From Planctomycetota bacterium (GTDB lineage Bacteria > Planctomycetota > PLA2 > JAEUHO01), in assembly GCA_024639415.1 (NCBI GenBank), contig JAHEIK010000012.1, positions 1-19,886 on the forward strand: a stretch of 19,886 nt of DNA, written 5' to 3'. The position numbers and the translations under genes are program-made. The notes below the pieces were generated by a model that did not search any database, was not told the DNA's origin, and was given only the letters and a program-made list of their open reading frames with translations. This document shows, piece after piece, positions 6,467 to 13,338 of the stretch. Numbering within the stretch: the stretch's first letter is position 1; the number at the start of each line of letters is the position of its first letter.

Positions 6467-7795
6467 CTAGCGGCCGTCGCCGGGCGGAGGCGGAGGTGGG
6501 AGGGCGGCCATGGACCTGAGCATGCCGATCACACCGTGCTTGACCTGCTGCGCTTCGAAGCTGTCGGGATGGCCGGTCAAGAGCATGCGGTAGTGCCGCT
6601 CGCTGCGCTCGAGCAGGGCCGGGGCGCCGGGCCGCATTTCGAGGCTGGCCAGACGGAAGAGCATCCGCGCCGTCCACACGGCCGGCGCGCGCTCGGCCGT
6701 GCCGGCCTGCTCAGCGAGCCACGCAAGCCTGGCCTGCAGGCGCTTCTCGTCGCCCTCGAGAGCGAAGCGCTCGGCCAGACTCAGGGCGCTGCGCAGCCGC
6801 ACGCTCTCCGAGCGGGCGGTCTTGTACAGGGTCTCGAGCTTGGCAATGACGAGGTCGGCCGCCGCACGCTGCTCACCGGGCCCCGGCGGGAGCGCCGCGA
6901 GCCGCAGGTGCGCGGCCTCGTAGCCCCACGTTCCGGCATCCGCATGCTTGGGATGGTCGGCGAGGAGTGCTTCGTAGCGCGCGGCGGCGTCGGCCTGGCG
7001 CGAGGCCTTGACCAGCAGCCAGGCCAGCAAGGCGCCCGCCTCGACCTGGGCCTTGTCCGCGCACACGCTCTCCAGCAGCGCGATGCTCTTGGCGGTACGT
7101 CCCAGCTCCACCAACGCAGCCGCACGCTCGAGCTGCTGCGCGGCGTCCTTCCCGGCCGGCCGGGACTCGGCCAGGCGCACGACGGCGGCGTGGCGCTCGA
7201 CGGCCGACCGCACGATGGCCAGCATGCCCTTGGCGGTGAGAGGAGGAGCCCAGTCGCCCTCGAGCAGGTCGCCCTTCTCGACGAAGACGGGATAGAGACC
7301 GGCGTACTGCCGGTGGATGACGTCCCCCTCCGGGGAGAGCACGGCGACGGCGGGCAGCAGCAGCAGGCCCAGGCCACGTAGCGCGCGGTGTGAAACGTCA
7401 TCGAGCTTGTCGTCGACGCGTAGACGCACCGGCACGACCTCGGCGCTCAGGGCGACGGCCCCGGCGGTCGTGCAGAGCCCCGCATCCATGTGCGTGGCCG
7501 CGGGGCACCCCGCGGGGTCCGTGCTCACGTAGACGAGCAGCGGCCGCTCGAGCCGGGCGGCGAGGGGCAGCGCCTCGCCCATGCTCTCGATCCAGCCGTC
7601 GATCGGCGGCGCGGGCGCGGGGGCCTGCGCCGGCGCGGGCGGGGCGTCCTCGGCCGGAGCATCGGCGTCAGGGGCGGCGGTCTCCGGCGAGGGCGCGTCA
7701 GCCACGTCCTGGGCAGGCGGGCTGTCGCCGCAGGCACTCACCACGAGCAGGGCCAGGGCGCACAGAAGGTGACGACTGCAAGCTACCGTCCGCAC
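6467..7795 (-). CDS. Lipoprotein with degenerate thioredoxin-like domain and TPR-like helical repeats
   Basis: The 442-residue protein starts at a GTG (7795) preceded by AGAGGA. Residues 1-22 form a lipoprotein signal with lipobox VSAC, so C22 should be lipidated. A low-complexity Ala/Pro/Asp/Glu linker follows (about residues 24-64), then a thioredoxin-like fold: RPLLVYVSTDPAGC, VVPVRLRVDD, and LLLLPAVAVLSPEGD with the cis-Pro position. The redox CxxC is missing; only one Cys remains at that site (PAGCPAATHMD), so it is unlikely to be a disulfide oxidoreductase. The C-terminal 230 residues are Ala/Leu-rich helical hairpins resembling TPRs (for example ARYEALLADHPKHADAG) and the tail ends in poly-Pro. 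Function is unknown; a periplasmic or envelope-bound assembly role is plausible. Confidence 0.8.
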   Translation of the reverse strand: MRTVACSRHLLCALALLVVSACGDSPPAQDVADAPSPETAAPDADAPAEDAPPAPAQAPAPAPPIDGWIESMGEALPLAARLERPLLVYVSTDPAGCPAATHMDAGLCTTAGAVALSAEVVPVRLRVDDKLDDVSHRALRGLGLLLLPAVAVLSPEGDVIHRQYAGLYPVFVEKGDLLEGDWAPPLTAKGMLAIVRSAVERHAAVVRLAESRPAGKDAAQQLERAAALVELGRTAKSIALLESVCADKAQVEAGALLAWLLVKASRQADAAARYEALLADHPKHADAGTWGYEAAHLRLAALPPGPGEQRAAADLVIAKLETLYKTARSESVRLRSALSLAERFALEGDEKRLQARLAWLAEQAGTAERAPAVWTARMLFRLASLEMRPGAPALLERSERHYRMLLTGHPDSFEAQQVKHGVIGMLRSMAALPPPPPPGDGR

Positions 7796-8115
7796 GGAGT
7801 TCCTCTCACTTCACGCAGGTTTCCGTCCGCGTGGCGGCACGCTCCCCCCGTGACGGGAGGCATCTCGGGGGACCGCGGACCTGCGACCACGGCAGCGTAT
7901 GCGAACCCGGGAGGTGGGCGGCAGAAACCTCGCTTTCGCAGCCGGTGAGCGGTCGGGCGAGTCGGCTCCCGGGGTAGCGCCGCCCACGGTTGGCGGGCCC
8001 TCCAATTGTGTGGGCCAATCGCCAAGCCACGTGCAGTCGAACGCCGGATGTGGATCATGGAGGAGGAAGTCAGCGCACATCGGGACGCGCCGCCCACAAG
8101 AAGAGGAGTGAGAAC
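7796..8115. other. Divergent intergenic region, 320 bp
   Basis: This gap separates two divergent lipoprotein genes and must carry both promoters. I see no supportable coding sequence. The notable content is the inverted repeat GTGGGCGGC (7914-7922) / GCCGCCCAC (7979-7987) and a second copy of the right arm at 8089-8097. A good ribosome binding site GAGGAG (8103-8108) serves the ATG at 8116. Confidence 0.6.
7914..8097 (+). ncRNA. Candidate structured 5' leader with two alternative pairings
   Basis: GTGGGCGGC (7914-7922) can pair perfectly over 9 bases with GCCGCCCAC at 7979-7987, enclosing a 56-base loop with further short stems (AGCCG/CGGCT). An exact 11-base duplicate GCGCCGCCCAC occurs at 7977-7987 and 8087-8097, so the same left arm could instead pair with the second copy just before the ribosome binding site of the lipoprotein gene at 8116. 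Mutually exclusive pairings of this type are how many riboswitch leaders work. I cannot match it to a known riboswitch class, and GC-rich DNA makes chance pairing easier. Confidence 0.25.
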
Positions 8116-8763
8116 ATGGGAACGACGAAGCGGCCGGTGCGGCACAGCGGACTGCTATTGACCCTTCTTGCTGCGGGCATGCTCGCGGCCTGCGGTGGCG
8201 GCGGTGGTGACTCGGGCGGCCCGGCGACAAGCACGATCTTCATCGATGTGACGGAAGACGCTCACACCGATGGAGCCGGGCTGACCGTCCCCGGCGATCG
8301 GCACGTCGTGGGTGATGACGCGGGCGGCAACGACTTCCGCGGGTTGCTGCGCTTCCCGCTGGCGAGCATCCCCGCCGGCTCGAACGTCGTCGGTGCATTC
8401 CTCAACATCTCGTTCCTGGACAAGGTGGGCACGCCGGCCGGGACGGGCGTGAACAACCTCGGCCAGATGCAGTTCATCCGCATCAACGGAGCCGGGTCGC
8501 TCACGACCGGCGACTACGGCTCGACGGCGCTCGCGCTCGACTCGGCGAGCAATCTGCTCGTGGATCTTCCGAACACGCGGCCGCGCATCGGGATGCTCCA
8601 AGTGGTCCTCTCGGCGCTCGCCGCCGGCGACACGCACCTGAAGCTCCGCTTGCAGTACCAGACGGCGTCGAACTTCAACGGCGTGACGGATCAGATGCAG
8701 TTCGCCTCGCTCGCCCATGGGAGCGAGCCGCGGGCCATCCTCGAGGTGATCACGCAGCCGTAG
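8116..8763 (+). CDS. Lipoprotein with DNRLRE-type domain
   Basis: The 215-residue protein has a basic N-terminus, hydrophobic stretch and lipobox LAAC (C26), followed by a Gly-rich linker. The ATG at 8116 is chosen because GAGGAG lies 7 bases upstream and it starts just before the signal peptide; the open frame further upstream is not needed. The mature part, FRGLLRFPLASIPAGSNVVG followed by alternating beta-strand patterns, matches the DNRLRE domain, a beta-sandwich common on bacterial surface proteins, in which a protein is predicted to bind carbohydrate or another surface ligand. Only one domain is present, covering nearly the whole mature protein. The next gene on the same strand begins 158 bases later. 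Confidence 0.75.
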   Translation: MGTTKRPVRHSGLLLTLLAAGMLAACGGGGGDSGGPATSTIFIDVTEDAHTDGAGLTVPGDRHVVGDDAGGNDFRGLLRFPLASIPAGSNVVGAFLNISFLDKVGTPAGTGVNNLGQMQFIRINGAGSLTTGDYGSTALALDSASNLLVDLPNTRPRIGMLQVVLSALAAGDTHLKLRLQYQTASNFNGVTDQMQFASLAHGSEPRAILEVITQP

Positions 8764-8921
8764 CAGCGCAGTCGCCGAGCATCGACCGCGCGCTGGCGCC
8801 AACCGGGGCAGCTACGGGACGCATCCCCAGTCCCAAGCCAGGGAGCGCTGGGCCGCGCCCCACCGGTCATGGATACTGAAAGGACCTGCCCCCGGTCCCA
8901 TGCCCCAGCCCCCGGAACCCG

Positions 8922-11900
8922 ATGCCGCGCCCCCTCCTCATCCTCTTCGCGATCCTGCTCACCGGTCTGCCCGCCCAGGCCGAGGATCCCGCGCCCGCGC
9001 CGAACAAGCCGCTGGATGCGCGGCAGGCAGCCGACCTCGTCGCGCAGGCCCACGACGCGAGTGACGGCGGAGCCCTGCAGGCGCTGGCACGCAAGGACAC
9101 CCCCGATCCGTGGCTGGTCGTCGACGAACTCTGCAGCCGCGGCGCCTTCGACGCCGCGCAGGCGTTCGCCAAGGCCGACGCGCGTGCCGACGTCGCGCGG
9201 CTGCCGGCCTACGTGGACGCGGCACGCAAGAACGCATCGGACGCGACAGAACGCGCGCAGCTGACCGCCGTCGAGACCGCGCTGCGAGCCCGCGATCTGC
9301 AGGCCGTCATCGACAAGACGAAGGACCTCACGCCGGCGGCCGCGACCGTGATCGGTGTCCGCCTCGTCTATGCACGTGCGCTTGCGCTGAGCGTGCTGGG
9401 ACGCGCCGAAGAGGCTGAAGCCGCGTTCCTCGCGGCGGCTCGCGCGGCCCTCGGGCTCGGCTGGCTACGGCAAGCCACGGATCTCTTCCATCGCGCGGCG
9501 CTGACCGCCGTGCGCGGCTACGCCTGGAAGCGCGCACACGCTGCGTGGACGGAGCGCCTCGCCGCGCAGGAGCAGCGCGGCGACCGACGCGGTGTGGCGC
9601 GGACCCTCAACAACCTCGGGCTCGTGCGTCGGGAGCTGGGCGATCACGCGCTGGCCCTGGAGCGCTTCGAGCGTGCCCACAAGCTGGCCGAGGAGCTGGA
9701 GGACGGGCAACTCGCGGCCACCGTGCTCGGCAACCTGGGCATCGTCTACGAGACGCTCGGCGAGCTCGGCAAGGCGCTTGCCACGTACCAGGACGCACTC
9801 AGACAGATGGAAGCCGCCGGCGACAAGGCCGGCGCGGCCCGCACCCTGGGCAACATCGGCGCGGTGCAGGACGCACTCGGCCGCTACACGAAGGCGCTAT
9901 CCACCCACCAGCGCGCCCTGGAACTGCGCAAGGCCATCGGAGACAAGACCGGCGCGGCGCAGAGCCTGGGCGACATCGGATCCGTACGACACGCCCTGGG
10001 CGACTACGCACGTGCGCTGTCGAACTACGAGCGCTCGATCGCCCAGAAGGAGGCGTTGGGCGACCAGGCCGGCGTGGCGCAGACCCTGGGCAACATGGCG
10101 GGCGTGTACTTGGCCCTCGGGGACCACGACAAGGCGCTCGCAACGAGCCGGCGCGCACACGCCCTGCGCACGAAGCTCGGCGATCGCGCGAGTGCCGCGG
10201 TCAACCTGGGCAACACGGCCCTCATCCTGACAAGCATGGGGCGGCTGGAAGACGCACTGAAACTCCACGAGCAAGCGCGCGCGGAGCTGACGGCTCTTGG
10301 ACGCCGGACGGAAGTCGCCCAACTGCTCGGCAACATGGGCGGCCTACAGCACCGACTCGGTCGACACGAGCAGGCCCTCGTCACACTCCAGACCGTCCTG
10401 AAGCAGCACGAGGCCATGGGCAACAGGCCGGCCGCCGCGTGGACGTTGCTGTTCATCGGCCGCGTGCAGGCCGCCCTGGGCCGGGCGAAGGATGCCCAGC
10501 GCACCACCGAGCGGGTGGCACGCGCTGCGCGCCGACTGCGGGACACGCCGCTGCTCGTCCACGCGCTGCGCAGCCTGGTGGAGATGCACCTCGAGGCCGG
10601 CGACACGGGGCGAGCCCTGAGCGATGCGCTGCGTGCCGTCGAAAGCGTCGAGGGACTCCTGGGCGGCCTGGGCGAAGAGCGCGGCGCGTCCGCGCGCGAG
10701 ACGCACGCCACGCTGTTCGCGCTCGGCACCCTTGCCGCCGTGCGCGAGGAGGACCCGGCGGCCGCCGTCACGTTCCTCGAGAGTGGACGAGCGGGCGCGC
10801 TGCTCGACGCGCTGGGACGGCGTGAGGCGCTGCGCTGGCGTGCCGAGTCGCTCTCCGCTGATCTGCGCGAGGCCGACGGCGCGGCGCGCGCCGCCGAGAC
10901 CAAGGCGCGCCGAGCGTACGACCGCGCCGTACGCAGCAGGAAGCCCCAGGCCATCCGCGCTGCGGGGCAGTCGCTCGACCGCGCTTCGGAAGCCGTGCGC
11001 GCCGTCGCGGGGCGCATCCAGCGCGACCTCAAGCAGCAAGCAGGGCTCTACTACCCGCGCGCCGAGACGATCGAAGCGATCCAGGCCTCGCTGCAGTCCG
11101 ACCAGGCGCTCGTGCTCTACGGTCTCTGCCAGGGGGAAGCGCTCGCGCTCGTCCTGCAGCGCGACGAGGAGCGGGTGGTGGACCTCGGAGAGGCGGCGCG
11201 CATCGTCGCTGCATGTGAGGCACTCGACGCGTCTACGCCCCACGCCGAGGTGCAGCCCGCCTTGGACGCGGCGCGCGCGCTGCTCGTGAGCCCGCTCGCT
11301 CTTGCGCCCGCGATCAAGCAGGTGCTGATTTCCCCGGAAGGCCCGCTGTGCTACCTGCCGTTCGGCGCCCTGTTCGAGCGCACCGTCGCCATGACGCCCT
11401 CGGGGACGACCCACACCTTGCTGCGAGCGCAGACGAGTGCCGGGGGCAAGGGCATCCTGGCTATTGGCTCGCCCGACTACGCAGGTGTATCGAAGGGCGC
11501 GCAGGCGATCTACTACCGCGGGCGCACGCTGTCACCGCTCCCTGCCACGCGCAAGGAAGTGGAGACCGTCGGCACCGTAGCGTTGCTCGGCGCGGACGCG
11601 AGCGAAGACGGGCTGCGCAAGGCGCTGGCCGGCGCCACGAGTTGGCGCGCCGTGCACTTCGCCTGCCACGGGCTCGTGAACGTGGAGCAACCCATGCTGT
11701 CGTCCCTGGCGCTGTCGCGCGCAGGCTCAGACGACGGCTTCGTCACGGCGCTCGAGATCCTGCGCATGCAGATCCCGGCTGACCTCGCGGTCCTCTCGGC
11801 ATGCGAGACGGGCAAGGGGCGCATCGTGAAGGGCGAGGGCATCGTCGGCCTGACGCGCGCTTTCATGTTCGCCGGCGCGCCGCGCGTGATCTGTTCGCTG

Positions 11901-12092
11901 TGGAAGGTGGACGACGAAGCGACGCAGGCGTTGATGATCAAGTTCTACGAACTCTGGGCGCCCAAGGACGGCAAGCCGGGCCTGGGCGCCGCGGCCGCCC
12001 TCCGCGCGGCCCAAGCCCACATCCGCGCCCAACCCAAATGGAGCCACCCGTACTACTGGGCTGCGTGGGTCTTGTGGGGTCTGCCGGAGTAA
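8922..12092 (+). CDS. Exported TPR-CHAT protein (caspase-like protease with eight TPRs)
   Basis: The 1056-residue protein opens with a signal peptide (MPRPLLILFAILLTGLPAQA), so it should act outside the cytoplasm. A helical region follows, then eight contiguous TPR units of exactly 40 residues (225-544, e.g. AARTLGNIGAVQDALGRYTK), a Glu/Arg/Ala-rich helical linker (about 600-700), and a C-terminal CHAT domain. The caspase-type dyad is intact: H916 in VHFACHG and C961 in VLSACETG. The downstream block GEGIVGLTRAFMFAGAPRVI, SLWKVDD and the terminal YYWAAWVLWG are all standard CHAT features. Family members cleave proteins after recognition through their repeats; in this case the substrate is unknown. 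The CHAT domain is complete and the frame intact. No Shine-Dalgarno sequence is evident before the ATG. The genes around it (lipoproteins, secreted proteins) suggest an envelope function rather than a cytoplasmic defence system. Confidence 0.93.
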   Translation: MPRPLLILFAILLTGLPAQAEDPAPAPNKPLDARQAADLVAQAHDASDGGALQALARKDTPDPWLVVDELCSRGAFDAAQAFAKADARADVARLPAYVDAARKNASDATERAQLTAVETALRARDLQAVIDKTKDLTPAAATVIGVRLVYARALALSVLGRAEEAEAAFLAAARAALGLGWLRQATDLFHRAALTAVRGYAWKRAHAAWTERLAAQEQRGDRRGVARTLNNLGLVRRELGDHALALERFERAHKLAEELEDGQLAATVLGNLGIVYETLGELGKALATYQDALRQMEAAGDKAGAARTLGNIGAVQDALGRYTKALSTHQRALELRKAIGDKTGAAQSLGDIGSVRHALGDYARALSNYERSIAQKEALGDQAGVAQTLGNMAGVYLALGDHDKALATSRRAHALRTKLGDRASAAVNLGNTALILTSMGRLEDALKLHEQARAELTALGRRTEVAQLLGNMGGLQHRLGRHEQALVTLQTVLKQHEAMGNRPAAAWTLLFIGRVQAALGRAKDAQRTTERVARAARRLRDTPLLVHALRSLVEMHLEAGDTGRALSDALRAVESVEGLLGGLGEERGASARETHATLFALGTLAAVREEDPAAAVTFLESGRAGALLDALGRREALRWRAESLSADLREADGAARAAETKARRAYDRAVRSRKPQAIRAAGQSLDRASEAVRAVAGRIQRDLKQQAGLYYPRAETIEAIQASLQSDQALVLYGLCQGEALALVLQRDEERVVDLGEAARIVAACEALDASTPHAEVQPALDAARALLVSPLALAPAIKQVLISPEGPLCYLPFGALFERTVAMTPSGTTHTLLRAQTSAGGKGILAIGSPDYAGVSKGAQAIYYRGRTLSPLPATRKEVETVGTVALLGADASEDGLRKALAGATSWRAVHFACHGLVNVEQPMLSSLALSRAGSDDGFVTALEILRMQIPADLAVLSACETGKGRIVKGEGIVGLTRAFMFAGAPRVICSLWKVDDEATQALMIKFYELWAPKDGKPGLGAAAALRAAQAHIRAQPKWSHPYYWAAWVLWGLPE
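9594..10553 (+). repeat. Eight tandem 120-bp TPR-coding repeats
   Basis: The segment codes for eight back-to-back 40-residue units with no spacer and no indel between units. Each begins (A/V)A..L.N.G and contains LG...ALA. Middle units share nucleotide strings such as ACCCTGGGCAACAT, showing expansion by tandem duplication followed by divergence. Confidence 0.85.
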
Positions 12093-12100
12093 GTCACGCT

Positions 12101-12174
12101 CCTGGGGGGGTGCGGGCGCGCGTGAGCCACGGCGTGGCGAGCGCGCTTGCCCGCAGGGCGGCTCGCCCCCCTGG
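12101..12174 (+). terminator. Large imperfect hairpin after the TPR-CHAT gene
   Basis: About 10 bases after the stop codon, an outer stem CCTGGGGGG / CCCCCCTGG (one mismatch) encloses TGCGGGC (12111-12117) paired with GCCCGCA (12149-12155) and an inner GCCAC/GTGGC hairpin. There is no T-tract, so it may be a structured 3' end rather than a classical intrinsic terminator. Confidence 0.4.
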
Positions 12175-12239
12175 CAGACATGCAGCAAGTCACGGCCGTG
12201 CGGAGCGCATGTGCCGAGGCATGGTGACGGTCTGCGTGG

Positions 12240-12298
12240 CTCGTCAGAGCCCACGCAGATGCGGCCCTGGGCGGCGTGGGTCTTGTGGGGTGCCGGAC
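12240..12298 (+). pseudogene. Decayed duplicate of the 3' end of the TPR-CHAT gene
   Basis: Bases 12267-12291 match 12056-12080, the last codons of the TPR-CHAT gene, at 24 of 25 positions. Similarity continues weakly on both sides (the GCCCA...CA.ATG...GCC pattern upstream, GCCGGA downstream). In one frame it reads WAAWVLWG, exactly the terminal motif of the CHAT domain, but with no domain before it and no stop at the equivalent place. It is a vestige of a second CHAT gene or of a local tandem duplication. Confidence 0.6.
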
Positions 12299-12340
12299 CA
12301 GGAACCCCGTCTTGCGAAGGGTGCGGGCGTGCGGCGCTCC

Positions 12341-13309
12341 TCAGGCGTCGCCCTGCGCCTCGCGGATCTCGCGCTTGCGCATGGGCATCGTGTCGATCAG
12401 GGCGTAGACGGTGTCCATGGCAAGGACATCGTCACTCTTCCGCTTGACCGCGCCGTCCTTGCCGACAAGGCGCACGGCGAACGCGTCGCGCTTGACTCCG
12501 TAGGCGGTGCGCAGGGCCTCGGCCTGTGCGGGACTCAGCCGCACGTCCCCTGCTGTCGACGTGCCGTTCGCGGACACGACGATCAGCGTCATCGCCCGCT
12601 CGTCGAACAGCGAGCGCGTGCGCCCGATGGCGTCCAGCTGACGCACGAGGCGCGCGTCCGCCGCCGTGGGCGCGAACACGAGCAACGGACGACGCTTGCC
12701 GCGGTAGGTCGCCATGGAAAAGGCAGGCTGCTTGCGATAGGCCTTGATCCAGTCCGCCTCGAGACGGAACGCTCCGTCGAGCTTGTCGTAGATCATCAGC
12801 CCGAGCGTGTCGACGTTGCGCAGATCCAGGACGGGTCCCGCGAGTGAGCTTCCGCGCCAGCGCGGCTTGAAGCGCTCGAACGGCACATCCACGACCTGCC
12901 AGTCCGCGCTCTTGCGCGTCTCGAAGTCCGCCCAGTACGACGGTGCATAGCGCCCCCTGCGGGACGTGGACGTCGTGAGGCGAAACGTGTAGCGCCGACC
13001 ATCCGCCTTGATGCGCAGCCGAATGCCGTCGAACGTACGAAGATCGAACGCGCCGCTGCGACTGCGGATCGACGAGAAGCCGCCGCCGTTCGTGTTGGTC
13101 GAGCCCTGGAAGATCAGGACGCCGTCGTCAAGCCGGAAGCCGCCGCTGCTGCGTCCCCCCATCACGCCGTCGTTGACCGTGTACCAGCGGACAGAGGCAT
13201 CGCTGGCGAAGTCGGTCAGCAAGAGTGCGTCCGCGGTGGGCGCGCCGGAGGCGCTGGCGGCGAAGGTCATCAGGACTCCTCCAAGGATCAGGGCAGGCAG
13301 GGACTTCAT
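12341..13309 (-). CDS. Exported CIA30-domain / DUF4174 fusion protein
   Basis: The 322-residue protein begins at the ATG at 13309 with AAGGAG 8 bases upstream, followed by a signal peptide (MKSLPALILGGVLMTFAASA). Residues about 30-185 match the CIA30 (NDUFAF1-like) domain: VNDGVMGGRSSGGF, FQGSTNTNGGGFSSIRSR, DGIRLRIKADGRRYTFRL. Residues about 205-310 match DUF4174: RPLLVFAPTAADARLVRQ, ALRTAYGVKRDAFAVRLVGK, DGAVKR, and the terminal LIDTMPMRKREIRE. DUF4174 proteins often sit in the bacterial periplasm and have a thioredoxin-like look, but their role is unproven. In eukaryotes CIA30 helps complex I assembly; the bacterial role is unknown. It starts 29 bases after the DUF4397 gene, so the two are likely co-transcribed. 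The open frame upstream of 13309 is a shadow. Confidence 0.88.
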   Translation of the reverse strand: MKSLPALILGGVLMTFAASASGAPTADALLLTDFASDASVRWYTVNDGVMGGRSSGGFRLDDGVLIFQGSTNTNGGGFSSIRSRSGAFDLRTFDGIRLRIKADGRRYTFRLTTSTSRRGRYAPSYWADFETRKSADWQVVDVPFERFKPRWRGSSLAGPVLDLRNVDTLGLMIYDKLDGAFRLEADWIKAYRKQPAFSMATYRGKRRPLLVFAPTAADARLVRQLDAIGRTRSLFDERAMTLIVVSANGTSTAGDVRLSPAQAEALRTAYGVKRDAFAVRLVGKDGAVKRKSDDVLAMDTVYALIDTMPMRKREIREAQGDA

Positions 13310-13338
13310 GGCGGGGGCTCCTTCGTTGCGGGCCGGGG

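Noticed and set aside
7880..7915. tRNA-like T-arm GGGTTCGCATACG on the minus strand
   Set aside because: No acceptor, D or anticodon arms can be built around it.
7914..7987. Match to a cyclic-di-GMP (GEMM) riboswitch
   Set aside because: The GGCAAACC and GACGCAAAGCC core motifs are not present in the right arrangement; only a generic stem can be supported.
9594..10553. CRISPR-like array from regularly spaced repeats
   Set aside because: Repeats are 120 bases, contiguous and coding for TPRs; there are no spacers.
9545..10825. 426-residue open frame in another frame of the TPR-CHAT gene
   Set aside because: It follows the 120-base repeats of the true frame and is Arg/Gly/Ala nonsense.
8922..12092. 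TPR-CHAT gene as part of a CRISPR or gasdermin defence system
   Set aside because: No cas, gasdermin or nuclease gene is nearby and the protein has a signal peptide.
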